Below, piece by piece: positions 18,131 through 30,479 of a stretch of DNA of 64,000 nucleotides (within the stretch, counting starts at the first letter, position 1; each line of letters begins with the position of its first letter). Made by a program: the position numbers and the translations under genes. The DNA comes from Eurosta solidaginis (Eukaryota > Arthropoda > Insecta > Diptera > Tephritidae). The stretch spans positions 158,244,426 through 158,308,425 of the forward strand of contig NC_090323.1 in assembly GCF_040869045.1 (NCBI RefSeq). The letters are read 5' to 3'. Below the pieces are notes generated by a model. That model saw nothing but the letters and a program-made list of their open reading frames with translations. It was not told where the DNA came from and did not search any database.

Positions 18131-19470
18131 TGTAAGCAAAACAAAAGAGTAGGAAAAAAAATCATAATCAAAGGCATACAATAAGTGAGTCAGGAAAAAA
18201 AGGACAACTTAATTGAATACTATAATAAAAGCGACATTAATAAACGGAAAACTATGAGAACGACGTTGGCTTAAACAGCTTGAAGATAAAAATCAATAAA
18301 TGCTACCAAGACATTGGTTGTGTCTCCTCCAAGCACCTAACCTTAACTCCTCCAATGATGTATAAACGATGAAATATGGCCTGTTTGTTTTAGTACTAAG
18401 TTGGTGGCTTATTCCTAATCAAACAGCCAAGCAAACAAGTAGGCAAAGTAGGAGAAGTTCGCCTCAAAGGCATAGAAAGTTGATAATGAAATATATTAAA
18501 TAAATAAATAATGGACATACATACATCCGAGTATTTATAATGGGAAAGGTAAACGAATGACAAAATACTTAACTACTGCTGTAGTGGCACAGGATTAAGA
18601 ACTAGGGATGTTAAGAATGTGGAATTTTAGTTATACGCACATACCGTAACGAATGTCAAGTGTTTTTAGGAAATATTGCGACGAATTTTATGAATTCTCG
18701 ATAAGTCTACGCTTTTTGTTATCATTTGCACCACAGAACTGCCGAATAAATAAACTCAAATTTTCAGTATATCAAATGTGTACAACACTACTATGATATT
18801 AGTACGTCACAATTGAAATTATTCGCGTACTTCACTTACAATGTTTTGAAATCAAACTGATTGACGATCACTTGGAAAGCGCCGGTTTTATACCCTCAAT
18901 GGACTCGCCCGCCTATTTCCCTAGGCCCTACAAAACTGCATACCCAAAAAAGTCTAGAGCACTCCAAATAAAAAGTTCGAAGTTTTCATAAAATTTTTTA
19001 TCGAATTTTATGTTTTGTTCGAAACCGTTTTCGAGATTGATTTGCATAGTTACGATTTCAAAATACACAAAATAAATAGCGCAACCGCAGCCTTTGTTCA
19101 GCCCGAATTCGGGCTTTCATGTACTTTAACATTTTCTACGCTGCCCTCTATCTTCCTGCTTCCTTAGTATCATTGACCACGTAATACCATTTATTCTTTT
19201 TCCCGCATGTTCTTTTTTCATTCTCATTTATTCTCTTTTCGCAGACTGCGATTCCACTTATGTACACTCCCACCTTCACCCCCACTCCCAACCCTTTTTT
19301 ACCATTTGTTACCATTACCACAAACATAAGAAAATTATTTTTGGATTTAAAAAAATGTTAAATCAAACAGATATATGTACATAACCAAAAAGTCGGAAAT
19401 TAGGCTAGGATTTCCACCCCCAGGCTCTCGCCAGCTGCTACTCTTACTCCCAGTTTGACTCTGACTCACA
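18131..19470. other. intronic stretch without recognised gene
   Basis: It is mostly unique-looking AT-rich DNA. A small repeat at 18925-19015 (AAACTGCATACCCAAAAAAG, ACTCCAAATAAAAAGTTCG) recurs at 29576-29660, so it belongs to a dispersed family I cannot name. Confidence 0.45.
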
Positions 19471-19473
19471 CTT

Positions 19474-19785
19474 CTAGTTGAAATTATGAATCCAGAGCTT
19501 GCTCAGCTGACTGTGTAGCACAGTAGAAGAGACAGCGGAGTTCCAAAGTCTATAGGCAGCCACGTTCAGTTCGAAAGTGCCGGCTCGGGCCAAAAGATCA
19601 GCATGGGAGATAATTTTTATCAAAAAGTAATTTGAAAACATTGCGAGTGAAGTTCTCAGCATCATGACAGGCCTAAGAGCTTTAATAGTCGACTGACTGT
19701 CGAAGTAAATATCAAATTTTTTAACATCCATATTAGCTGCGATCTTCGCATGGAAGTTGCTGAAGTCTAAATTTTCGGCTGACAC
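19474..19785 (-). pseudogene. LINE RNase H domain fragment
   Basis: The minus-strand frame reads KFDIYFDSQSTIKALRPV, which matches the RNase H block of RNase-H LINEs (SDSQ-type motif). A few lines later come ISHADLLARAGT, matching the KADELARAGT region after a deletion. It is a fragment with no neighbouring reverse transcriptase. Confidence 0.6.
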
Positions 19786-19986
19786 CTAAGTTCGAAACTG
19801 CAGAATGGTGTATCGATGCCTTATTGCGAAGCTCTTACTCCTCCAATTGAGGATGGTCTCCGTTTTGCTGGAGAAGGGTTGAAAGCTAGTCCGCGATATT
19901 CAGACAATCTTGTCAAATACTTCTGTATTCAGAAGTCTCTCCTTGATAAGGATTGTCAGGGTCCTTACCACATACCACCATCATAT

Positions 19987-20478
19987 TGTGACGAATATTA
20001 CCATCTATAAGCTGTTACTAAGTAAATGCACAACAACAGAAACATTAAAGCAAGCTACAAAAACACATTAATCATCATTTACCCACATACATACAAGGCA
20101 ACGAAGAGATAACTCACAACCACATGTAGTCATCAGCCGAAGTAGTACTCACATATACACGCGCATATGGCTATGCGAGAGGCTATAAACGTGTATCTGT
20201 AGTTTATAGCTGGTAACCAAGTAGAAAATTTTAGCAAAAGAAACCTCCAGACATTTGGAAAGAGAGTATAAAAGCAGCACAAGCTGATTAGTCAGTAATC
20301 AGTCTGATTTAAGCACGCTATCAGTTGCGAAGTGAAGTTTAATTGCGAAATACTTTCAAAGTAGTCTAATAAAGACCATTTTGTAATACAGAATTTTGGA
20401 GTGTTTTATTCAACAGTTTAGCGATACGAACGTAAGCAGAAGGTTACAAATAAGAAGGATATCCCAAAATTCGTTACA
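19987..20478 (+). repeat. solo LTR, Ty3/Gypsy subfamily C (492 bp)
   Basis: TGTGACGAATATTACC to CGTTACA, flanked by ATAT at 19983-19986 and 20479-20482. It shares the end sequences and layout (TATAAAAG near 20265, AATAAA near 20367) with the longer LTRs but is shorter and diverged. A solo LTR arises by recombination between two LTRs. Confidence 0.85.
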
Positions 20479-20482
20479 ATAT

Positions 20483-20824
20483 ATTATATTTCAATTTCTT
20501 TCAGATCAACATAGGTTAGGCTGTTCTGAGAGGCAGAGTGTAAGGGACTTTGCTGAGCTTTAGCCTCTTTTTATTTCTGAACTTTTAAGAGAGACTTTCG
20601 ATTACATTTTCGTATAGTTTTACGAACCTGGTTAAGTTACTCGATTTTGTGCATCACCATATCAGAAATGTACACACTATAGTAAATTCATAAACAAATT
20701 CACTGAACTGTAATAAGTGTTGATGAGCGTGGGATTTTTATAAGCAATTGCCCAAGATATCAGGATTATGACTTCATTTAAACTGATTTATTTTATATTA
20801 AAAAAAATAAAAACATTTTGAGTG
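20483..20824. other. unassigned stretch between solo LTR and hAT element
   Basis: No gene or repeat was recognised. Confidence 0.4.
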
Positions 20825-21098
20825 AACAGCAGCACGGTTGCCACTTTGGACCATTTGGACCGAAAATGGTCGCTTCCAACCCCATTTGGCCCGCTGGTCC
20901 GATTTTCTTAATTTTGGTCCTTTTTCGGCACGGTTTTGGTACTTTCATTTCTTTTCACTGAAACAAAAATTCAAAATACTGCTCATAACATTTGCACAAA
21001 TTTATTAATCCACATATTATTTTCAATTTACTTCAATGGAATTCTAACCACGAAAATTGCTCGGTCAATAAAATGTAGCAGATAATTTAGGCGAGGCA

Positions 21099-21243
21099 TT
21101 GAAAATGTTGAATGTTCGGAAAAACACATTGTCATTAATTTTTGATGAAACAACGGACTTATCAGAAAAAAGCCTTGTTTTAGTGGTTAGATATTTCGAT
21201 CGGTTATCAAACACTTTTCGTGATATATGTATTTTTGCGACTA
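21099..21243 (+). pseudogene. hAT transposase fragment
   Basis: NTLSLIFDETTDLSEKSLVL, then VVRYFDRLSNTFRDI, matches the DETTD/VRYF region of hAT transposases (the catalytic-core start with its Asp). The reading frame is cut immediately after by the inserted element at 21244. Confidence 0.75.
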
Positions 21244-21263
21244 CACCTTTTCCAGTTTATGTT

Positions 21264-21508
21264 CAGAAATTTAAAACTCAAGTTCAGAAAATTGCAATTC
21301 AAGTTCAGAAAATTACAATTCAAGTTCAGAATTTCCAATTTAAATTCAGAAATTTACAATTCAAGTTCAGAAAATTACAATTCAAGTTCACAAAAATACA
21401 ATTCAAGTTCAAAAATTCCAATTTAAATTGAGAAGATTACAATTCATGTTCAGAAAATTACAATTCAAGTTCAGAAAATTACAATTCAAATTCAGAAAAT
21501 TATAAGTA
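21264..21508 (+). repeat. 21-bp minisatellite, left arm
   Basis: About eleven imperfect units of the TTCAGAAAATTACAATTCAA type. It is the mirror of the array at 24158-24385 on the opposite strand. Confidence 0.85.
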
Positions 21509-21904
21509 GGGTGTTATTTTTCAAAAGTTATTCCAATTCACATAATACGTAATGCAATATTTATATGTAATTTGCGGAAGTGTTGATGCTTCGTTGACAA
21601 TGGTGGCTTGGATATACTGTACCTCAAGTCTTCTCCAAGGCGTGTACATCCCGAGCTAAGAAATCAAACGGAAGACAACCCTTTGCAACAAGTGCATGGG
21701 CATTTTTTTCATCATAATCGACCCGAATTGGCCACCTATTGTAATATTGTAGTATTTATATATCTTGTTCTTTATTTCAATCATGTGGTTTATTTACCTA
21801 TATTTGCTGATATAATCATGTTATGTGCTTCTTCTTCTTTGACAGCTGTTAATATTAAGATTTAAATTCTATTGTTCCTGTTTACTTTATAAAATTTTCA
21901 TGTA

Positions 21905-22110
21905 ATAATGTTTTGTACTATAAAAGACCGGAAGATGGTCTTATTGTACTAATAATTCCCAAATAAATGAAATGAAATAGGGACGCTGCGGCCATGAAAG
22001 TACTTCAGTCGATACCGCAGTTTGGAAGCAGTGGAAGGGGAAGACCTCCGCAGAGTTGCGAGAGGCAGGTGGAGGAAGACTTGATCTGTGCACACAGTAA
22101 TTATACGTTA
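21905..22110 (+). pseudogene. LINE 3' end fragments
   Basis: ACCGGAAGATGGTCTTATTG followed by AATAAATGAAATGAAAT looks like a LINE 3' end. Directly after it one frame gives AAMKVLQSIPQFGSSGRGRP and VEEDL, like the C-terminal RGRP block of some LINE reverse transcriptases. Tentative. Confidence 0.35.
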
Positions 22111-22260
22111 CTTGCGGGATTGTGAACGCTCCGTTGATTTCGTCATCACTGCTGTCATACTCAATGCAGATCAATGTGCTTGTGACCCTAAGAATATAGC
22201 TGGATGTCCTTGTAACTGACCTCTTATGAGAGGAGGAGAGAAAAGAGAGGAAACGGTTTT

Positions 22261-24001
22261 TATACTCAGCTGAGCAGAGCTCACAGAGTATATTAACTTT
22301 GTTCGCATAACGGTAATCCGTAACGGCATAAACTAATCGAGATAGATATAGACTTCTATATATCAAAATGATCTGGGCGAAAAAAGAAATTCACTTAGCC
22401 ATGTCCGTCCGTCCGTAAACACGATAACTTGAGTAAATTTTGAGGTATCTTGATGAAATTTGGTATGTAGGTTCCTGGACGCTCATCGCTATTTAAAATG
22501 AACGAAATCGGACTACAACCACGCCCACTTTTTCGATATCGAAAATTTCGAAAAACCGTAAAAGTGCGATAATTCATTACCAAAGACGGTTAGAGCGATG
22601 AAACTTGGTAGGTGCGTTAACCTTATGACGCAAAATAGAAAATTAGTAAAATTTTGGACAATGGGGGTGGCACAGCCCACTTTTAAAAGAAGGTAATTTA
22701 AAAGTTTTTCAAGCTATAATTTGGCAGTCGTTGAAGATATCGTGATGAAATTTGGCAGGAACGTTACTCCTATTACTATATGTGTGCTAAATAAAAATTA
22801 GCAAAATCGGATGACGAACACGCCCACTTTAAAAAAAATTTTTTTTTTAAGTCAAATTTTAACAAAAAATTTAATATCTTTACAGTATATAAGTAAATTA
22901 TGTCAACATTCAACTCCAGTAATGATATGGTGCAACCAAATACAAAAATAAAAGAAAATTTCAAAATGGGCGTGGCTCCACAAATTTACCAATCCTTGTG
23001 AAATTTGGTAGGGTCATAGATTCTATGACGATAACCGTTTTCTGTCAAAATGGGCAATATCGGTTGAAGCCACGGCCAGTTTTTATACACAGTCGACCGT
23101 CTGTCCTTCCGCTCGGCCGTTAACACGATAACTTGAGTAAAAATCTATATATCTTTACTAAACTTAGTTCACGTACTTATCTGAACTCACTTTATCTTGG
23201 TATAAAAAATGGCCGAAATCCGACTATGACACGCCCACTTTTTCGATATCGAAAATTACGAAAAATGAAAAAAATGCCATAATTCTATACCAAATATGAA
23301 AAAAGATATGAAACTTGGTAATTGGATTGGTTTAATGAAGCAAAATATAACTTTAGAAAAAACTTTGTAAAATGGTTGTGACACCCACCATAAGAAAATG
23401 AAAAAGTTCTGCAGTGCGAAATCAAAATCCCTTGGAATCTTGGCAGGAATACTGTTCGTGGTATTACATATATAAATAAATTAGCAGTACGCGACAGATG
23501 ATGTTCTGGTTCACCCTGGTCCATATTTTGGTCGATATCTCGAAAGCGCCCTCGCATATACAACTAAGGGCCACTCCCTTTTAAAACCCTCATTAATGCC
23601 TTTATTTTGACACCCATATCGTACAAACACATTCTAGAGTCACCCCTGGTCCACCCTTATGGCGATATCTCGAAAAGGCGTCCACCTATAGAACTAAGGC
23701 CCACTACGTTTTAAATAATCATTAACACATTTCATTTGATACCCATATCGTACAAACACATTCTAGAGTCACCCCTGGTCCACATTTATGGCGATATCTG
23801 GAAAAGGAAAGAACTATGGCCCACTCCCTTTTAAAATACTCTTTAATACCTTCCATTTGAAACCCATCTCATACAAACACATTCCAGGGTTATACTAGGT
23901 TCATTTTGCTAAATGGTGATTTTCCCTTATTTTGTCTCCAAAGCTCCCAGCTGAGTATGTAATGTTCGGTTACACCCGAACTTAGCCTTCCTTACTTGTT
24001 T
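22261..24001 (+). repeat. family T modular repeat, copy 2
   Basis: Complete at both ends (TATACTCAGCTGAGCAGAG; GTTCGGTTACACCCGAAC hairpin then CTTACTTG and T residues). TTTTCGATATCGAAAA occurs twice (about 22530 and 23240), next to CACGCCCAC boxes. Its 3' third has two or three tandem units of about 116 bp containing GATACCCATATCGTACAAAC. Confidence 0.78.
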
Positions 24002-24157
24002 TCGCTATCTCTTTCATGTGAGCAAAATTGATTTAAGTGAGTTAAGAAGTCCAATGCTTTGTTAACAGATAGTAGGACTTCATATCCCTGAATCAGATTA
24101 TTAGCGCTAACATTTACCATGTTACATACTTTAATTGCAATTGCATGAAAGAAAAAA

Positions 24158-24385
24158 ATCCTGACAAACTTTCTGAACTTGAATCGTAATTTTCTGAACT
24201 TGCAATGTATTTTTCTGAACTTGAATTGTAACTTTCTGAATAGGAATTGTAAATGTCTGATTTTAAAACGGAATTTCTGAACTTGAATTGTAATTTTCTG
24301 AACTAACTTGAATTGGAAACTCTGAACTTGAATTGTAAATTTCTGAACTTGAATTGTAAATTCTGAACTTGAATTGTAATTTCCT
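24158..24385 (-). repeat. 21-bp minisatellite, right arm
   Basis: Units of CTTGAATTGTAATTTTCTGA type, the reverse complement of the left arm array. Confidence 0.85.
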
Positions 24386-24545
24386 GACTTAAACTGGAAA
24401 AGGTGTACATCATTTACGATAGACGGAGTTTGCCACAGCGCAAATTTTTTAACCGTTCCTTAGTAAAATCTAACTGCGCTATACATTTTATATCATTGCA
24501 ATCAAGCAAAACTAGGGTCACACCGTTTGGTTGGTGAAAGACATA

Positions 24546-27500
24546 GGCCCGTAATCATAGTCGCTGACTAAAATACTCTTTAGTTAAAATCTTACCTAAA
24601 TTAAAAATGGGATTTAAAATTTTGGTCTGTCATAGACATATTAAACACAGTTTTCAGCTAAAATAAGCATGGACAGGGTATCCGCATGAAAAAAGGTATT
24701 GATTGGCGCTATGAAGAAATTTTAAAAATTAACCCTGTTCCTTACAACCGTGGTTACTTGACTCTACGTATAAAAAATGGTAATTTTTTACTTCACAAAA
24801 ACTCTTACAATAGCACAAAAAATTGTCAAAAGAGTACCTGAAAACGCGTTTTGATCATAATGCGGTGGCGGATAATTATCATTCAATTCTATTTAAGAGT
24901 TATTAGCAAACGTTTTGTAAAAATTTGCTGTTTTTTTTTATCAGCCGTCAATTTAAAATTGAGTGCACAATCTTTTAATTGAACATGAACATACTTATTT
25001 AAAGAAAATTTACTTAACTCCGTTCTTAAAAAATGATTTAAATCTCGCAACATAAACGAATAAGTAGTTAAAGCGGATTTGGGCTTTTTAAAGCAAAGGA
25101 AGCAACAAGGCTATCCACTCATACACACTCGTATTCATGTTAAATAGTTTATATAGTTTGTAAGAATGTTTTAAAGAAAAGTTGTTTGCATTAAGACAGA
25201 TGTGACGGCCTAAATGATGCAAACCTTAAATATTAGGTGGCCCTAATCGTTAAAGCCGTTTAATTTAAAAGACCCGAAACCGAATAGGGATATCTCTAAC
25301 CGCGATAGTAATAAGTATGCAGGTCATTCAATGATATCAGGTTAAATCAAATTTAGGTTTGTCTTCGCAAAGTCAGCATAAATAAAGGGAGTTTAGTATA
25401 GTTTTGCATAGGAAAGAAGTGACCTAGAATGTTGAGCCATTCTACATGGACCTGCAAAGTGTAAATCCCTTTTACATTAGAAAATCATTGAACTCAAGTC
25501 GATCATGATATAGACTAAGAGGGTGATAAAGGGGGGGAAGTAGCTCAGCAGCGCCCGTACCAAGCGGTTCTTAAAATTTATGTTGCTAGTTCTTGTTGTA
25601 TTCCGTGTTTTATTTCACGCTTTCTTTTAAGAGGAATTGGCAAATGTAAAGGGGAAATGCCAGCAGAATTGAATTCAGGAATTCTGTAATGTAATTCAAC
25701 AATTTGAAGTCGGAAATAAGAAATTGTTCTTTTATTAATAGATATTCATAAAAAACCAAATAATTACCCTCAAACGGCTGCGAAACTGGTGAAAATTGTG
25801 TCAGCGCAAAACGCCCTTTTAGTTAATTATTTTCTGTGTACAACAATATCACCAAAATTACATCAACCACATGAAAGTCTTAAACTTTTTTTTTGCAAAA
25901 ATATCTTTACAGAGTACAAGTATTACTTTGCAGCCTTCCGATTATTGCTTCCGAAATTAAAATGCGTCATTTGACACCTCTCCCGAAATTTTTTGACATG
26001 TATTAAAAATTGACGCCTGTGGTAAATAATTTCTTCCATTGAATATTTATTTCTAAATTTAATGCCAAAAGCAGTATAGGATGCTACTTTTTCCTCAAAA
26101 GATACTAAAATATCAAAACTCAAAAATATCTTTGAATGCGGAATAGTCTTAATTAAAGATATCCCATATGTATGTGGAGCCAACTAACCATCGCACATTT
26201 TAAGATTGTGTAGTTTTCGTCACAAACATATTAATACGCATTCTAGGTATAATAAATTAGTTGCTGACGTATGTCGGGGAAGCCTTTTTTTACTTCCATT
26301 TAAGTTCATCGCGTTTAAATAGCAAATTGTTTAATTTCTTGCAACTGTTGACAGCAGACCACCAAGTTAACACCTATTTTAAACAAGTAAGGAAGGCTAA
26401 GTTCGGGTGTAACCGAACATTGCATACTCAGTTGAGAGCTATGGAGACAAAATAAGGGAAAATCACCATGTAGGAAAATTAACCTAGGGTAACCCTGGAA
26501 TGTGTTTGTATTACATGGGTTTCGAAAGGAAGGTATTAAATAGTATTTTAAGAGGGAGTAGGCCATAGTTCTATAGGTGGACGCCATTTATGGATATCCC
26601 CATAAAGGTGGACCAGTTACAATTTGCCTCAATAAACCAATCCAATTACCATGTTTCATCCCTTTTTACGTATTTGGTATAGAATTATGGCATTTTTTTC
26701 ATTTTTCGTAATTTTCGATATCGAAAAAGTGGCCGTGGTCATAGTCGGATTTCGGCCATTTTTTATACCAATACAAAGTGAGTTCAGATAAGTACGTGAA
26801 CTGAGTTTAGTAAAGATATATCGATTTTTGCTCAAGTTATCGTGTTAAGGGCCGAGCGGAAGGACAGACGGCCGACTGTGTATAAAAACTGGGCGTGGCT
26901 TCAACCGATTTCGCCCTTTTTCACAGAAAACAGTTATCGTCCTAGAATCTAAGCCCCTACAAAATTTCACAAGGATTGGTAAATTTTTGTTCGAATTATG
27001 GCATTAAAAGTATGCCAGACAAATTAAATAAAAAAGGGCGGAACCACGCCCATTTTGAAATTTTCTTTTATTTTTGTATTTTGTTGCACCATATCATTAC
27101 TGGAGTTGAATGCTGACATAACTGACATACATATATACCGTAAAGATATTAAATTTTTTGTTAAAATTTGACTTTAAATAATTTTTTTGGTCCTTTTTCG
27201 ATTTTACTAATTTTTATTAAGCATACATATAGTAATAGGAGTAACGTTCCTGCCAAATTTCATCATGATATCTTCAACGACTGCCAAATTACAGCTAGCA
27301 AAACTTTTAAATTACCTTCTTTTAAAAGAGGGCGGTGCCACGCTCATTGTCCAAAATTTTACTAATTTTCTATTTTGCGTCATAAGTTCAACTCACCTAC
27401 CAAGTTTCATCGCTTTATCCGTCTTTGGTAATGAATTATCGCACTTTTTCGGTTTTTCGAAATTTCCGATATCGAAAAAGTGGGCGTGGTTATAGTCCGA

Positions 27501-27923
27501 TATCGTTTATTTTAAATAGCGATCTGAGATGAGTGCCCAGGAATCTACGTAGCAAATTTCATCAAGATACCTTAAAATTTACTCAAGTTATCGTGTTAAC
27601 GGACAGACGGGCGGTCGGACGGACATGGCTCAATCAAATTTTTTTTCGATACTGATGATTTTGATATATGGAAGTCTATATCTATCTCGATTCCTTTATA
27701 CCTGTACAACCAACCGTTATCCAATCAAAGTTAATATTCTCTGTGAGCTCTGCTCAACTGAGTATAAAAAATAAAATCGGGCTCATGTCATTTTAAATTT
27801 AAAATACTTTTTTAGAGATAAAATAGTGTTTAAGTGGACTATAACAGACTTAAAATGATATTTAATTTAGAACCATGTTTAAACCAATAAAACTATATTT
27901 TATTTCGACTATGATTACGGGCC
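24546..27923. mobile_element. DNA transposon with GGCCCG termini, 3,378 bp
   Basis: GGCCCGTAATCATAGTCG at 24546-24563 is exactly complementary to 27906-27923. A weaker inverted match extends about 100 bp inwards. ATA lies on both sides, consistent with a 3-bp duplication, so a PIF/Harbinger-like origin is possible but unproven. No transposase was recognised. It contains a reverse family T copy. Confidence 0.7.
26382..27766 (-). repeat. family T modular repeat, copy 3 (reverse)
   Basis: It reads ACAAGTAAGGAAGGCTAAG with hairpin GTTCGGGTGTAACCGAAC at its left end and CTCAACTGAGTATA at its right. The palindrome TTTTCGATATCGAAAA is at about 26712, with a one-base variant at about 27468. The tandem part near the hairpin is shorter than in the other copies. 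Confidence 0.78.
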
Positions 27924-28209
27924 ATAGACTTTTCCTAGAAATTTGAAAATGTAAAAACTAAAGGTAGACTTTATTTTTGTTTGTGCAGTTGGAATAAAAG
28001 TTTTTTTATTAAAATTTTATATAGGAAACCACGGAAACATCCTAAAATTTTTACTTTTTACAACGAATACGACACCCTAGTAATTTGCCGAATTGCTTGC
28101 ATACCAATAAAATAAAACTAAAATTTGGTCCGTTTTTTGAGATCTGGTTCTTTTTTTCGATGAATTTTGGTCCCAAGTGAAAACATGGTATGGCAACCGT
28201 GAACAGCAG

Positions 28210-30477
28210 CTAACTTTCAATTTTAGCTATGGCGAAACCGTATTATTTCAAAATATATGAAAAAATTAGATGTGCCTAAAAGCATACACGAATGAGGGTT
28301 TTTTCTCCCACATGACAATCGTAAAATCATTCACAGAATTTGAGTTCAAGGCAACGCCTAAATTTTCGTCATGATATTTCGAGACTTAAGAGAACAAATT
28401 TTAGCGCTAGCTATAGCTGGAATTATTAGGAGAAATAGTAATTCTGACCGCATGTGACATGCAATGAAATGTTGCACACTTTTAGGGGCACGTAATATTA
28501 TTTCACAGATATCGAACAAGACTAAATCAAAAAACCTAGCATTGCGGACAAGACGACAATAGCCAGAGTCTTTTCTCCCGTGAGTAGTGTCAGAAACCGC
28601 ACTTCTACAACTACGTTCCTCTTGACAAGGCGTCTCAACACATTCCACTATTAGCTCTTCTCACTGCTTTCTGTTTGGGTTATTTGAACATATCGTGCAT
28701 ATGACTTTTCTGTGATAAGCTTCTATGTATCCCTAGTGAGCAAAAGTACACGATGTAAACATGAGAACTTGATAATGTTACTCCTTTTTTGCATGCAATC
28801 AATTAATCAACATTATTTAGAGATATGAACATAAAGCGTTTTAACCAGCGAAAAAAAAATAAGCAATACTCAAGGATATAGAAAAATCATGTCATAACGG
28901 GTGGCCGATTAAAGCATATATAAAAATAAAAATAAATAAATTATTTTGTCTGTAATTAATCTTCTCTACGTTTTTTTGTAGAATGATTTCAAAATGTTAT
29001 ATGTTATATGTACTAAAAAAGCTCTTTAGCAATTTAGGTAAATAGCAAGACGATCTTACTAACGAAGCAACATAACCTATTGGCTTGGCACAAAAATAAA
29101 CCAACAAAGCACCAAATATACGAAAAGACTAATCATACTGACTTCTGACTATCTGCTTATCTCAACCTACCCAAAAAGCCCCCCAGCGGTAAAACCAACT
29201 CTCTTTCATAAAAACAGCTACGAATTGCCACTGCAAATTTTCTCAAATTTCGTCAATTAAATTTTAACTTATACATTTTCGATATTTAAAAAAAAAATTC
29301 TATGAATTTTATAGCTGAAACTGTGCAAATTAAGCTCAAAACCATTTTTGAAAAAGTTCTAAAATTCGACTAAATTTTGCGAAAATTTCGAATTAAAATC
29401 GCGTTGACTTTTGAAAAGTTTTTTCGAAAGGGTTTTTTAAATTTTCTTTTATATAAAAAAAATTTTTTACACTTTGTATTGAGTAATATTTAAAAAAAAG
29501 AACACTCTTCGAAAAAAATTTTATATTTTGAGAAACCCATAACTTGTATTAGCTAGACTAAAATTGATTGCGCTGTAAAACTGCATACTCAAAAAAGTTA
29601 AGTAAACTCCAAATACAAAGTTCAAACTTTTCGTAAAATTTCCAGAATTTTCGAATTTTTTCAGGTTTGGTTTGCACACTGTCATTTACAAAATTCAAAC
29701 AGGTGTTTTCTAAAAATATTGAAAACGTATAAAAGAAAAATTGACGAAATTAAAAAAAAAAATGCAATTTTTCTTTTTGCTGCTGCCCAATTTAACTTAC
29801 TTAAGTTTCTCAGGGGGGCAACATTCACAAGACACCCTGTAAATACCAACAATAGTTTTGTTTTTCCAAGAAATTAACGTTAGTATGTTAAAAAATAAAT
29901 TGCTTAGAAGCTCTTCACATACTCAAAAAAAAAAAAAAAGAAATACACAATAAACAAACAAAACTTACTGTATCATACAAAAGCATTAGTGATGTACAGA
30001 ACCGATATCCGGGTGTGAAGAAGCGAATACTATAAAGAAATAATGTTCGGGACTTTGCAAAAATAAACGAGCGGCCCAGAGTATGTTAAACTGCATTTAA
30101 TATGATACGAAAAACTGGTCCAAGGGTAACGAAATTCAATTCATAAAGGCCCAAAATGAGTTATAGCTGAACATTCAGGGTATGGATTCAAGGTGCATGA
30201 TATATGCTTTATAATATGTACCCATGGGGAAGCTCGGATTCATTATGAATCGGTGAGAGTAGCAGGTATAACAACAACTATCAAAATTGTCGGTCGATTG
30301 GTGAAAGTAATATAAAAAGGACTATCTCCGGCTTTGCCGAAGACATCATACCTTTCATGAATGGGTCAGAACAATAACGGTATCCATTCGTAATATCCAA
30401 ATAATAGGGTGTACTGTGAAATATATAGTGAACAGATGTACATACTTAAGCGATAAATATAAAATAATTAAAAAAAA
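28210..30477. other. unassigned intronic stretch
   Basis: AT-rich with many simple A/T runs. A weak match to the tRNA-like repeat lies at about 28555-28620 (CTTTTCTCCCGTGAGTAG, AACCGCACTTCTAC). The 29576-29660 segment repeats 18925-19015. No gene was seen. Confidence 0.45.
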
Positions 30478-30479
30478 AA

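Larger units (their letters stand above)
21244..24405. mobile_element. foldback-like element with 21-bp-repeat inverted arms
   Basis: CACCTTTTCCAGTTTA opens at 21244 and its complement closes at 24405. TA lies outside each end. Each arm is then an array of a 21-bp unit of TTCAGAAAATTACAATTCAA type: forward at 21264-21508, reversed at 24158-24385. Long inverted repeats built from short tandem repeats recall Drosophila FB elements, although those have 9-bp target duplications and this one looks like TA. The loop carries a LINE tail and a family T copy. Confidence 0.65.
20833..28201 (+). mobile_element. hAT-type DNA transposon shell, 7.4 kb with nested inserts
   Basis: The ends are CACGGTTGCCA (20833) and TGGCAACCGTG (to 28201). 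An exact 8-bp duplication AACAGCAG flanks them (20825-20832 and 28202-28209). Subterminal TTTGGTCC-type words occur near both ends. A transposase fragment lies at 21099-21240. Two other elements are nested inside (21244-24405 and 24546-27923), leaving about 830 bp of the original element. The transposase is dead. Confidence 0.88.

Noticed and set aside
19816..20010. 64-residue open frame before the solo LTR
   Set aside because: No recognisable domain, and it runs into the LTR; probably chance or a decayed repeat.
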